Shown here piece by piece: positions 14,792 through 23,106 of a stretch of DNA of 64,000 nucleotides; positions within the stretch are counted from its first letter, which is position 1; each line of letters starts with the position of its first letter. The DNA is from J095 sp964517605 (GTDB lineage Bacteria > Chloroflexota > Anaerolineae > 4572-78 > J111). Under the pieces are notes generated by a model. The model made no database searches. It saw only the letters and a list, made by a program, of their open reading frames with translations, and was not told where the DNA came from. Where the stretch lies: positions 62,001 to 126,000 of the forward strand of contig CAZFCE010000010.1 in NCBI GenBank assembly GCA_964517605.1. Direction: 5' to 3'. The position numbers were made by a program, and so were the translations under genes.

Positions 14792-15442
14792 TTACATCTC
14801 GCGGGCGTCAACAACGTGGTCGCCAAGTTGCTCAAGGTTGGCAATAAGCTGGCTCTGGCTCACATCCTGCACTTTGATGACCAGCCCATTTTCTTCGGGG
14901 TTATCGGTGATGGGGTATGTGCCCACGCTAACAATATTGCCGCCCAGTTCATACACGGCTTGCGTTAGCGCCGCCAGCACCCCTTTTCGGCGCGGCACGC
15001 TGAGGGTTAACCGCAGCCCCGGCTGTCCGCCGCCAATCATCTGCACAAACGATTTGAAAATGTCGGTTTCGGTGATGATGCCCACCGGGCGGTTGTCTTT
15101 ATCCACTACCGGCAACCCGCCAATTCGGTTTTCTACCATTAGGTGCGCCGCTGTTTCCAAAATATCGTCCGGCGAAACGGTGATGATAGTGGTGCTCATC
15201 AACCGGTCAACTTTAATTTTTGAAAGCAGATAGTTTACTTCCCACATGCTCAACGTGGTTGCCGGCGAAGGCGAGGCGTACAGCAAATCGCGTTCGGACA
15301 CAATGCCAATAATTTTGCCGTTTTTGTCCACCACCGGCAGCCGCCGAAAGTGGTTTTCTCGCATAAGCCGTAGCGCTTCCTGGAATGGCAAATCTGGTGG
15401 AACAGTGATTACCGGTGTGGTCATATGGTCACGTACAAACAT
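14792..15442 (-). CDS. CBS-pair and ACT domain protein (AcuB-like)
   Basis: 216 residues: CBS 1 (about 5-55, DHMTTPVITVPPDLPFQEAL), CBS 2 (about 78-132, DRLMSTTIITVSPDDILETA, ending GIITETDIFKSF), and an ACT domain (about 142-210, RLTLSVPRRKGVLAALTQAV). CBS pairs bind adenine nucleotides and ACT domains bind amino acids, so the protein is likely a cytoplasmic small-ligand sensor of the AcuB type. It has no catalytic domain, and its target is not evident from the neighbours. AGGAGG lies just upstream of the ATG. Confidence 0.88.
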   Translation of the reverse strand: MFVRDHMTTPVITVPPDLPFQEALRLMRENHFRRLPVVDKNGKIIGIVSERDLLYASPSPATTLSMWEVNYLLSKIKVDRLMSTTIITVSPDDILETAAHLMVENRIGGLPVVDKDNRPVGIITETDIFKSFVQMIGGGQPGLRLTLSVPRRKGVLAALTQAVYELGGNIVSVGTYPITDNPEENGLVIKVQDVSQSQLIANLEQLGDHVVDAREM

Positions 15443-15618
15443 AAAAGCCTCCTGTAATAGTGAAAAGTTTGGGTTAGTACAAACTTAACGGCTACACCTA
15501 GAAATGAACTTATTGTTTGTAAGACGATTGCAATGGGGAAGGTTGCCCAATAAAAAGTGGTAGGGCGCGGTACCGGAAGTAGGTAAAGGTTGATTATCCC
15601 GGTTAGCGCAGAGGCCAT
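15421..15618 (-). CDS. Possible 65-residue membrane peptide
   Basis: A short hydrophobic frame (FYWATFPIAIVLQTISSFLG within one or two helices) that starts at ATG 15618 behind GGAG and ends 22 nt inside the CBS-ACT gene. An extended -10 TGGTATACT at 15650-15658 would start a transcript just ahead of it. It is not recognised as a family. Overlap with the downstream ribosome-binding site would allow translational coupling. It could be spurious. Confidence 0.3.
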   Translation of the reverse strand: MASALTGIINLYLLPVPRPTTFYWATFPIAIVLQTISSFLGVAVKFVLTQTFHYYRRLLCLYVTI

Positions 15619-15649
15619 AACTCGTGCTCCATTGCATGGTTATAAGTTA

Positions 15650-15658
15650 AGTATACCA
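15650..15658 (-). promoter_or_regulatory. Extended -10 promoter element
   Basis: On the minus strand TGGTATACT, a TG-extended -10, lies about 25 nt before the 65-codon frame and about 200 nt before the CBS-ACT start. The -35 region is poor. Confidence 0.35.
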
Positions 15659-15709
15659 TAAAAACGGTTTTTTGGTGGGAAAATTATGGCGAATTTAACC
15701 GCCAGGCCG

Positions 15710-16060
15710 CTATTGGGGTTTTTCTTCTAAATCTAAAATTGATGGCCGATGGCCCGTTTGCGCGCAGTTGGGGCAACCGCGTTTGGGGTCCGTCACCACG
15801 CTAAAGCATTCGCTGCACCAGCCTTCAACTTCAACCTGTAATTTAAAGCCAAAGAATTTTTTTACCACTTTGGCATCCAACACCAACGTTTCCGAGGCGT
15901 TGGCCCGCAAAATATCGGGCACCGGGCAGGTGGCGCACAGGCTGGGCTTCCAGGGCAACGAATCCGGGTTGCGTTCCAGCAGGCGGCAGGCCTGGGCGTT
16001 GCGTCCCCGGTAAAAATCGCCAAAATAATATTTACATTCTTGACCGGCAGGTGTTTTCAT
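15710..16060 (-). CDS. Cysteine-rich metal-binding small protein
   Basis: 116 residues with eight cysteines in two groups. Cys9, Cys25, Cys42 and Cys45 (ECKYYFGDFYRGRNAQAC, then LCATC) look like a metal or Fe-S site. Cys82, Cys85, Cys96 and Cys99 (WCSEC, CPNC) form a zinc ribbon. Between them lies a short alpha/beta stretch. I do not recognise a named family, and the role is unknown. It is 128 bp downstream of the efp stop with a strong terminator between, so it is probably transcribed separately. Confidence 0.65.
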   Translation of the reverse strand: MKTPAGQECKYYFGDFYRGRNAQACRLLERNPDSLPWKPSLCATCPVPDILRANASETLVLDAKVVKKFFGFKLQVEVEGWCSECFSVVTDPKRGCPNCAQTGHRPSILDLEEKPQ

Positions 16061-16129
16061 AATCCATCTGAATTAATAAAGTTGTACTCAGCGTACACCC
16101 GCTTGCTGAAAAAGAGCTTAAAAAGCTAA

Positions 16130-16171
16130 AACGGCGCTGCTCCGTTGGGGTTGTGCCGGAGCAGCGCCGTT
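16130..16171 (-). terminator. Intrinsic terminator after efp
   Basis: A perfect 15-bp stem, AACGGCGCTGCTCCG and CGGAGCAGCGCCGTT, with a 12-nt loop starts 17 nt past the efp stop. On the minus strand it is followed by TTTTAGCTTTTT. Confidence 0.85.
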
Positions 16172-16187
16172 GAACTGGCTGTCAGTG

Positions 16188-16745
16188 TTAAACGCGGGTA
16201 ATGTACGCGCCGGTGCGGGTATCAATACGGATGGTATCGCCAACATTAACAAAGAGCGGAGTTTGCACCACCAGCCCGGTAGTAACGGTAACGGGTTTGC
16301 TGGCGCCCTGGGCGGTGTCGCCGGCAAAGCCCGGTTCGGCGTCTACCACCTTCAGGTCAACTGTGATGGGAATTTGGATGTCAATGGGTTCGCCCTGGTA
16401 GCTGGAGATTTTCACCGTCATGTTTTCTATCAGGTAGGGGATAAAATCTTCGAGCAGTTCTTTGTTGATGGCCGGTTGTTCGTAGGTGTCCATGTCCATA
16501 AAATAGAACAGGTCGCCATCTTTGTACAGGTATTGGGCCTCAACGTGGTCCAGCGACACATCCTGCACGCGCTCGCCGCCGTTGTAGGTTTTTTCAAAAA
16601 TAGAGCCGGTGCGCAGGTTTTGCACTTTTACCCGAATGGTAGCGCCGCCGCGACCGGTTTTGTTGTGGGTGTAATCCAGTACTTTCAATAAATCGCCAGT
16701 ATCGGTGTAAGTGGTTCCTTTGCGTAAGGCATTTGCTTCAATCAT
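16188..16745 (-). CDS. efp: Translation elongation factor P, arginine-tip type
   Basis: 185 residues, normal EF-P length, with three beta-barrel domains. EF-P enters the ribosomal E site and rescues stalling at polyproline. The domain-I tip loop reads HNKTGRGGATIRV, which puts Arg32 where many bacteria have the modified Lys of KPGKGGA. Domain III ends TIRIDTRTGAYI. GGAGG precedes the ATG. No EarP, EpmA or YmfI modification gene is visible nearby. It is probably monocistronic. Confidence 0.95.
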   Translation of the reverse strand: MIEANALRKGTTYTDTGDLLKVLDYTHNKTGRGGATIRVKVQNLRTGSIFEKTYNGGERVQDVSLDHVEAQYLYKDGDLFYFMDMDTYEQPAINKELLEDFIPYLIENMTVKISSYQGEPIDIQIPITVDLKVVDAEPGFAGDTAQGASKPVTVTTGLVVQTPLFVNVGDTIRIDTRTGAYITRV

Positions 16746-16837
16746 TTTCTTCCTCCATCATTATTTTTCAATATACAATTCACAGGCATCAGCGGTTATC
16801 TGTTGGTTTATTTACGCCGACCTCTGTTGATTACAAT

Positions 16838-19681
16838 TTATAATCCGCCAAAATTAATCCAATTTTCGGCAATTTGGGGCAGGCTGTCAAGTGGCCCTTG
16901 TTTGATGGTTACTTCCGGTAACGAATCGATAAAAGCCTGCCCATAATTTTTGCTGAGCACGCGCCGGTCAAACACGGCCACCACGCCCCGGTCGTTGTGG
17001 GTGCGGATGAGCCGGCCAAAACCCTGCCGGAACATTAAAATAGCCTGCGGGATGGAATACTGGTTGAACGAGTCGTCAAACGTTTCGGCGCGGGCGGCCA
17101 CAATCGGGTCGCTGGGTACGGCAAAGGGAATGCGGGTAATCACCACGCAACTCAACGCCGCGCCGGGAATATCCACGCCTTCCCAAAATGAGCGCGTGCC
17201 CAAAATCACGGCCTGCTCGGCGTTTTTAAAGTTTTCAATCATCTGGCGGCGGCTGGAGCCATCACCTTGCTGGTACACCACAATTCCGGCGCGCGCCAGC
17301 GGCTCTTTGATGGCGTTGGCGGTGTGTTTTAACTGGGTGTAGGCCGTAAACAGCACCAGCGTGCGCCCCTTGATTTGTTTTACCAGTTTGATGAGCGCCT
17401 CATTGGACACGGTGGAGTAATTGGGCGCGGTCGGTTCCGGAATGTCGGTGGGCAGGTAGAGCAGGGTGCTGTGTTCGTAATCAAACGGCGAGCCAACGGC
17501 GGCTTCGCCGGCCTCCCACAAATCGAGCCGCTCCTGAAAATACTCAAACGAGTTGTTGGTGCGGAGCGTGGCCGAGGTGAACACCACCGATTCTTTGGGC
17601 CGGATGAGATGTTCCTTTACCAGTTCGCCCACGTGCAGCGGCGCGTTGTGCAGCGAAATATCGTTGTTTTGGGCGTCTTTTTCTACCCACAAAATCCGGT
17701 CATTGCCGGGGGCAATCAGGATTATCTTCAGGTTGGTGCGGATTTCATCCAGCCGGCTGCGGTACAGGGTTAGCCCCGCCAGCAGTTCTTCCCAGTGCGG
17801 CACGTCAAACCCTTCCATTTCGGTGAGCAGGGAATAGAGAATGCCCAACGCTTTGGAGCTGTCTTTAAGGCAGGCGTCGGCGTTTTCCCAGGTTAGCTCC
17901 ACATTGCTCCACGAAGCCTGCCCGCGGGTGGCATCGGTAAGGCGGATTTTGGGGTTGTAGGTGCGGCTGGCCGGAAAATCGGCTACAAAGGCTTGCAGCG
18001 CTGCAAACATCTGGCGGGCGGCGCTTTCCAGCCGTTGAATCGCCTCGTCGGTTTTGTCAATCAGCTCATTTACGTCACTTTTGAGGCTATCCGGCACCAC
18101 CGCTACGCTGCGCCGGGCAACCTCGTGGATAAATCCCACCCGGCGGTCGCTGCCGCGCACGGGCTGGCTCAACTCGCGCAGCAGTTGCAGCAGCGAGTTT
18201 TGATCAATTACAAAACTAAGCTGGTCGGTAAAACTGTCTTCCAGGTGATGAGCTTCATCAACAAGCAGGTATTTGTATTCGGGGATGATTTTGTTATCCA
18301 CTCCAATGTCCGATAACAGCAGGGCGTGGTTAACAATAATCACATGCGCCGATTCGGCTTGCCGCCGGGCGCGGGCGTAAAAACAGCTTTCGGCGGAGCA
18401 ATCGCGCGGCGTGCACATGGTACTATCCGAGGCCACCTGGCTCCACAACGCCTGCTCGGCGTAATCCGGCATAAACAGTTCTTCGCGGTCGCCGGTGGTG
18501 GTGCTGGGTAGCCACACCAGCAATTTGGCCAGCAGCCGCAGTTCGCGTGGGTTGTGGCCCTGTTTGGCCTGAAACAGTTGCACCCGGCGCGGGCACACGT
18601 AGTTACTGCGCCCCTTCATGGCCACGGCTTTGAACGTTACCGGCAGAATTTTTTGCAGCAGCGGGATGTCTTTGTTGAGAAGCTGATCCTGCAAATTGAT
18701 GGTGTTGGTAGAAACCACCACGCGCTCGCCGTTTTGTTTGGCCCAGTAAATGGCCGGAATGAGATAAGCCATTGATTTGCCGGTGCCGGTGCCGGCCTCA
18801 ATCATAACGTGCTGCGATTGGTTGAACGCGCCGGCCACGTTGGCCAGCATGTCCACCTGCTGCGGGCGGTATTCAAACCCGCTAAAATTTTTGGCAAACA
18901 GGCCGTTTTTCTCCAGCATTTGGCACAGGGTTTCTACCGGCAGCGGGGCGGGCGCGGCCACGGGTTTTAGCGGCGGGTCAAAAGTTTGCTCGGTGAGGGC
19001 GTGGCCGCTATCTTCCAGGCTGGAGCCGATAAAACCTTTGGCGGCCAGTTGCCGGCCCAATGTGCTGGCGGGAGCCTGGTAGCGGCGCTCGCGGCTGAGA
19101 TCGGCAAAAACCAGCGCCAGCGGCCAGGTGGTTTTTGCCGAAATCCGGGCCACTTCTTCGATAACGCGGCCATCCAGGCGGCGGGCCTGGTCGAGCAGCG
19201 CCGCAAACAGTTGTTGGGTGGCCTGCGCATCGTCAAGGGCGCGGTGGGCCTGGCCTTCGGGCGGCAGGGTAATATCCAAATATTTTAGCAGCGCCGCCAG
19301 GCTGTAACGGCTGGCGTGCGGCAGCAAAATGCTGGCCAACTCAAAGGTATCAATGCCAACGTTGTCGGTGAGTACGCGCTGTTTGTGCAAAAAGCCCAAA
19401 TCAAAACCAATGTTATGCCCAATGATGGGGCTATCGCCCACAAAGCGGCTTAACCGGGGCAACACGGCGCTCAGGCGAGGAGCATCTTTTACATCCGCCG
19501 GAGTAATGCCGGTGAGTTGCTGAATTTTGTAGGGAATGGGCCGGCTGGGGTTAACTAACTGGCTAAACGTGTCAAAAACCTGATCACCTTTGAATCTAAC
19601 CGCGCCAATTTCTAAAATTTCATCCTCATCGGCGTTAAGGCCGGTGGTTTCAATATCCAGCGAAATATATATTCGAGACAA
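16838..19681 (-). CDS. dinG: DnaQ-like exonuclease fused to DinG-family helicase
   Basis: About 947 residues. Residues about 5-175 are a DEDDh 3'-5' exonuclease (DIETTG at 9-14, IIGHNIGFDLGF, AHRALDDA). Residues about 265-940 are an XPD/DinG superfamily 2 helicase with Walker A EAGTGTGKS (about 295-303), four cysteines for a 4Fe-4S cluster (NYVCPRR, then CTPRDCSAESCF), DEAHH, and QGFGRLIR as motif VI. It probably unwinds or degrades damaged or R-loop DNA, as in the Bacillus and Staphylococcus fused DinG. There is no ATG. TTG 19681 is preferred because the -10-like TATAAT (19744-19749, minus strand) leaves almost no leader for TTG 19729. Confidence 0.92.
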   Translation of the reverse strand: MSRIYISLDIETTGLNADEDEILEIGAVRFKGDQVFDTFSQLVNPSRPIPYKIQQLTGITPADVKDAPRLSAVLPRLSRFVGDSPIIGHNIGFDLGFLHKQRVLTDNVGIDTFELASILLPHASRYSLAALLKYLDITLPPEGQAHRALDDAQATQQLFAALLDQARRLDGRVIEEVARISAKTTWPLALVFADLSRERRYQAPASTLGRQLAAKGFIGSSLEDSGHALTEQTFDPPLKPVAAPAPLPVETLCQMLEKNGLFAKNFSGFEYRPQQVDMLANVAGAFNQSQHVMIEAGTGTGKSMAYLIPAIYWAKQNGERVVVSTNTINLQDQLLNKDIPLLQKILPVTFKAVAMKGRSNYVCPRRVQLFQAKQGHNPRELRLLAKLLVWLPSTTTGDREELFMPDYAEQALWSQVASDSTMCTPRDCSAESCFYARARRQAESAHVIIVNHALLLSDIGVDNKIIPEYKYLLVDEAHHLEDSFTDQLSFVIDQNSLLQLLRELSQPVRGSDRRVGFIHEVARRSVAVVPDSLKSDVNELIDKTDEAIQRLESAARQMFAALQAFVADFPASRTYNPKIRLTDATRGQASWSNVELTWENADACLKDSSKALGILYSLLTEMEGFDVPHWEELLAGLTLYRSRLDEIRTNLKIILIAPGNDRILWVEKDAQNNDISLHNAPLHVGELVKEHLIRPKESVVFTSATLRTNNSFEYFQERLDLWEAGEAAVGSPFDYEHSTLLYLPTDIPEPTAPNYSTVSNEALIKLVKQIKGRTLVLFTAYTQLKHTANAIKEPLARAGIVVYQQGDGSSRRQMIENFKNAEQAVILGTRSFWEGVDIPGAALSCVVITRIPFAVPSDPIVAARAETFDDSFNQYSIPQAILMFRQGFGRLIRTHNDRGVVAVFDRRVLSKNYGQAFIDSLPEVTIKQGPLDSLPQIAENWINFGGL

Positions 19682-19888
19682 AAGGGTTCTACTTTCTAGG
19701 CTGCCCGGTAAGGGCAATCTGTTGGGCAAACAAGCAACGATATATTATATTGATAATTAAAAATAGAGCGAAAACCGGCCTTGCACCTGATTTTTGCCAA
19801 AAGTCCCATTGACGATTTAACATGGCCATGTTAAGATTACCCTGATTACCCTATAAATCCCCGGCGTAGTTTTTAAGGAGAATAGCCA

Positions 19889-20362
19889 ATGGCGCACAGC
19901 TACGTACTTGAGCAGGTTGATATTTTTGAAGAGTTAACTCCGGATCAGCTTAAACAGGTTGAAGCCATCTGTACGGAAAAGAGCTACCAGCAGGGGGATG
20001 TGATTTTTGAGGAAAGCACCCCCAGCCACGAATTTTATATTATTGCTGATGGCGAAGTGGATATTCAAATTGACCCCGACACCATCGGTGACGGGCACGA
20101 TAGCCACCAGCCCACCACCATTGCCACTTTGCGGCGGGGGCAATCGTTTGGCGAGGTGGCGATTGTGGACCCCGGCTTGCGGTCGGCCTCGGCCAAATGC
20201 GTTTCGGACAGTTGCCGGGTGCTGCTCATTGACCGGCACGCCTTTTTGCAACTGCTGGAAAACGATTACCAGATGGGCTACATTGTAATGCGTAACTTTG
20301 CCGTTGATTTATCGCTGAAAATCCGGCAAACCAATCTGCTGGTACGCGAGTCTTTAATGTGA
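19889..20362 (+). CDS. Cyclic-nucleotide-binding domain protein
   Basis: A 157-residue single CNMP-binding domain (CRP-like jelly roll). The phosphate-binding cassette is recognisable as GQSFGEVAIVDPGLRSASAK, with the conserved FGE and the Arg-Ser-Ala-Ser pattern. There is no DNA-binding helix-turn-helix after the C-helix, so it is a stand-alone sensor or regulatory subunit and not a CRP-type transcription factor. AAGGAG precedes the ATG. It is monocistronic, with a terminator after it. The ligand and partner are unknown. Confidence 0.85.
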   Translation: MAHSYVLEQVDIFEELTPDQLKQVEAICTEKSYQQGDVIFEESTPSHEFYIIADGEVDIQIDPDTIGDGHDSHQPTTIATLRRGQSFGEVAIVDPGLRSASAKCVSDSCRVLLIDRHAFLQLLENDYQMGYIVMRNFAVDLSLKIRQTNLLVRESLM

Positions 20363-20385
20363 AATTTGCCATCTTCATGGTAAAC

Positions 20386-20412
20386 TATAGCTCCTGTTGA
20401 CCAGGAGCTATA
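20386..20412 (+). terminator. Intrinsic terminator after the CNMP gene
   Basis: TATAGCTCCTG (20386-20396) pairs perfectly with CAGGAGCTATA (20402-20412) around TTGAC. The following T-tract is weak (TTATTTTC). Confidence 0.6.
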
Positions 20413-20452
20413 TTATTTTCAGCCAAAATTTACAGTAAAAAAATTGAGACCT

Positions 20453-21358
20453 ATGTCAGACCTCTTTCGCCTGGTGGCGCTGATCCTGCTGTTGCCGCTG
20501 ATTATTATCATACTGGGGCCATTACTGGTGCTGGCGGCTATCCGGGGGCAGCAATATTTTGGGCCAATTACGCTTAATTCAATCCGGTATAATTTTGCCG
20601 GGCGAATTGGCGTTTTTTTGTTGGGAGTGGTGGTGTGGTTGTTGGTGTGGGGCGGGTTGGCCTGGCTGGCGGTTGATGCCTTTACCCCGGCAGCTAATCC
20701 CCCCGATATTGCCGCGCTTACCCCCGCCGCGCCGCCAACCGCAACCGGCGCTCCTCCGGCTACTGCCGCGCCACCCACCGAACCGGCCACAGCCACGGCC
20801 AACCCAACGCCAACCCCAACGTTGGCCATAAAACTCACCGCCGCGCCCAAAAGCAGCCCGGTTCCAACGGTGATTACCGGCACGCCCGCAGTTACATTGA
20901 CTGCCGTCGCGTTGCCGGTAACGGCCACCACTACCGTTACCTCCACCAACCGACAGGCGGCGCTGGCTGCCGTGGGAGAGGCCAATATTTTGCTCAAACA
21001 GGCCATCAGCCAATCCGGCCAGAAAAATCTGGATAACCTGGGCCAATTGTGGCAGGCTGATGCGCTGGTTGCCGTGCAAAAATTTGTAGCTCACGTTACC
21101 GGTCGCTTTACCGAACCGCCGCAAGTAACTCTGGAATACTTAAATCCGCCGGCCATCAGTGCCGAGAGCGCCGGGCAAGTTGTAATTGTGGCCAGTGAAC
21201 GCTGGACTTACGGCGGAGACGCGCAGCAGAAACGCGAAAATTTTGAGTTTACCTACACGGTAGTGCCTACCCGCACCACCTGGGTGATTTCCCAATACTC
21301 GTACCGCCGCTTGCCGGAGGAGCCGGTTAAAGAAACGGCTACCGCTCTACCCAGGTGA
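20453..21358 (+). CDS. Membrane protein with Thr/Pro-rich linker and C-terminal NTF2-like domain
   Basis: 301 residues. Two membrane helices (about 6-30 and 52-75) are followed by a low-complexity Ala/Thr/Pro stretch (about 80-165; TPTPT runs) and a soluble C-terminal domain (about 170-295). The last domain, with WQADALVAVQKFV and later ASERWTYGG and WVISQYSY, reads like an NTF2/IMS-type fold seen at the C-terminus of some bacterial and plastid membrane proteins; that is inference. Start ATG 20453 is chosen over an in-frame TTG nine bases upstream. The function is unknown. Confidence 0.7.
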   Translation: MSDLFRLVALILLLPLIIIILGPLLVLAAIRGQQYFGPITLNSIRYNFAGRIGVFLLGVVVWLLVWGGLAWLAVDAFTPAANPPDIAALTPAAPPTATGAPPATAAPPTEPATATANPTPTPTLAIKLTAAPKSSPVPTVITGTPAVTLTAVALPVTATTTVTSTNRQAALAAVGEANILLKQAISQSGQKNLDNLGQLWQADALVAVQKFVAHVTGRFTEPPQVTLEYLNPPAISAESAGQVVIVASERWTYGGDAQQKRENFEFTYTVVPTRTTWVISQYSYRRLPEEPVKETATALPR

Positions 21359-21378
21359 AGACATAAAAATCAACATTA

Positions 21379-21407
21379 TTGTCAATTAGGTTAAGGGGTG
21401 ATATAAT
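21379..21407 (+). promoter_or_regulatory. Sigma-70-type promoter of the BMP gene
   Basis: TTGTCA (21379-21384), a 17-bp spacer, TATAAT (21402-21407). It predicts a start near 21414 and a leader of about 90 nt. Confidence 0.7.
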
Positions 21408-21505
21408 GGAGCTAGCAGACGTCCTCGTTTCCCCCGAAAATTCATTAGGTTTTTGTTAGGAACACAAAACCGACATCTGGCTCAAATCAAATAAGGAATT
21501 ATTAG

Positions 21506-22423
21506 ATGATGTCCAAAAAACAGAAAGTAGGCTTACAACTTAGTATCGGTGGTTTGGGCGATAAATCGTTTAATGACTCTGCGTTTTCCGGGATTGAAGA
21601 GGCGCACCGCATTCACGGTATCGAGTTTGAGTACGCCACCTGGCAAAATCCCATGCTGAACGCGGTAACCATTGAAGAATGGGCCAAATCCGGTTTTGAC
21701 CTGATTGTTGCGGTGGGTTACAGCAACGCCGCTCCCATTAACGGGGTGGCGGCCAAATATCCCAACACCAAGTTTGCGCTCATTGATTACGCCGGCGAAG
21801 GTGATAACGTTTGGTCGGCGATTTACCGCGAGTACGAAGGTGACTTTGTAGTGGGGGTTTTGGCCGCGCTGGTTACTCAAACCCGGATTGTGGGGTTTAT
21901 GGGCGGCGGTGTAACGCCCATTGTTCGCCGGATTGAGTTGGGGTTTGCTCAGGGTGTAAAAAATGTTGATCCATCCATCAGCTTTATTTCTGATTATGTG
22001 GGCGAGTTTGACGACCCGGTTAAGGGTGCGTTGCTGGCCGAAACCCAGTACATGTTGGGTGCCGACGTGATTTATCAGGTGGCGGGCCGCTGCGGGTTGG
22101 GCGCTATTGATACCGCCAAAAATTTTGGCAAATGGATTATCAGCACCGGCGGCGACCACAGCTACCTGGCTCCCAAAGCCGTTTTAACCAGCCGCATTAA
22201 AAATGTGGGCCGGCCCATTATTGATGTGATTGAGGCGGTTAAAGAAAACCGGTTTGATGGCGGCGTTGTAAAAAGTTACGGCTTTGCCGAAGGCGGCTTA
22301 ATGTTAGCGCCCATTCGGCCCAGCGTTTCAAAAGTGGTTACGCCGCCCATTCAGGGGATTATGCAAGAAGTGCAGGCCCAGGTAATTAGCGGCAAAATAA
22401 TTGTAGAGCTTGACGAGGATTAA
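21506..22423 (+). CDS. BMP/PnrA-family nucleoside-binding-like protein, no signal peptide
   Basis: A 305-residue periplasmic-binding-protein fold of the BMP (Med/PnrA) family, which normally delivers purine nucleosides to an ABC importer. The family pattern is intact: GGLGDKSFNDSAFSGI near 15-30, DLIVAVGY, KFALIDYA, VGFMGGG, YQVAGRCGLG. The protein starts MMSKKQKVGLQLSI with no signal peptide or lipobox, and no ABC permease or ATPase gene is adjacent. It is therefore probably cytoplasmic, acting as a nucleoside sensor or sequestering protein and not as a transport receptor. AAGGAA precedes the ATG. A strong terminator follows. Confidence 0.85.
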   Translation: MMSKKQKVGLQLSIGGLGDKSFNDSAFSGIEEAHRIHGIEFEYATWQNPMLNAVTIEEWAKSGFDLIVAVGYSNAAPINGVAAKYPNTKFALIDYAGEGDNVWSAIYREYEGDFVVGVLAALVTQTRIVGFMGGGVTPIVRRIELGFAQGVKNVDPSISFISDYVGEFDDPVKGALLAETQYMLGADVIYQVAGRCGLGAIDTAKNFGKWIISTGGDHSYLAPKAVLTSRIKNVGRPIIDVIEAVKENRFDGGVVKSYGFAEGGLMLAPIRPSVSKVVTPPIQGIMQEVQAQVISGKIIVELDED

Positions 22424-22457
22424 ATCCGGCCAATCTGGCTAAAATTTGGTTATTGCC

Positions 22458-22491
22458 TCCCCCCTCACGCCGACGAGGGGGGATTTTTTTT
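22458..22491 (+). terminator. Intrinsic terminator after the BMP gene
   Basis: TCCCCCCTC (22458-22466), loop ACGCCGAC, GAGGGGGGA (22475-22483), then eight Ts. The stem overlaps the last codons of the convergent membrane gene. Confidence 0.88.
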
Positions 22492-23106
22492 GTGGGCAAA
22501 CTGTTGCAGCGTGGTTTCAATCTCCAGAGCCAAATCGGCTTTTTGGGCGTGGCTGCCTAACTGCTCGTTCAGCAACACCACCGGGCCGTCATCGGTTTCC
22601 AGCGACAGGTAAACCGATTTGCTATCGGTTGCGCCCAGCGCCGGAGTTACATGCGCCCGGCGGATGTTGGCGTAATCAAGCTGCGCGCCGCCGGGCACGC
22701 TGGCCGATTGGTAACTGAGTTGCCCCAACTGCTGATTCAGACGGATGGTGCACTCCTGCGTTTGGGCCGTTTTGATAGCCTGCACGGGGCGGGCCGAGGC
22801 CATGTTGGCCGCCACCACCGCCAGCCCCCAGGCCAATGCCGGCAATCCCAAAAACGCGCCAATAAAAGCCAGCCGCACCAGGCCCGGCTGAGTTCTGGCG
22901 TCAACGCTCAACGCCAGCCCGACCACCACCGCCAGCGCCAGCAGCGCCGCCAGCGGCCCGCAGGTGAGCCAGGCTAACCCCTGCACCACCGGCTCGCCGC
23001 GCACCACAAATACCCGTTCGCCGGGCCGCGACTGATCCTGAATGGTTGTAACCAGGCCGGCGGGCTGGTTGATGAGCAGCCACCAGGGGCGGTGCGGGGC
23101 GCTCAT
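22465..23106 (-). CDS. Two-helix membrane protein of unknown function
   Basis: 213 residues: a short N-terminal domain, two hydrophobic helices (about 45-67 and 78-100), and a soluble beta-rich C-terminal half (about 110-200) with alternating strands such as KSVYLSLETDDGPVVLLNEQ that resembles a PH-like or YdbT-type domain. It is not recognised as a named family. Its ATG overlaps the stop of the DUF3054 gene by 4 nt, so the two are translationally coupled and may work together at the membrane. Confidence 0.65.
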   Translation of the reverse strand: MSAPHRPWWLLINQPAGLVTTIQDQSRPGERVFVVRGEPVVQGLAWLTCGPLAALLALAVVVGLALSVDARTQPGLVRLAFIGAFLGLPALAWGLAVVAANMASARPVQAIKTAQTQECTIRLNQQLGQLSYQSASVPGGAQLDYANIRRAHVTPALGATDSKSVYLSLETDDGPVVLLNEQLGSHAQKADLALEIETTLQQFAHKKNPPSSA

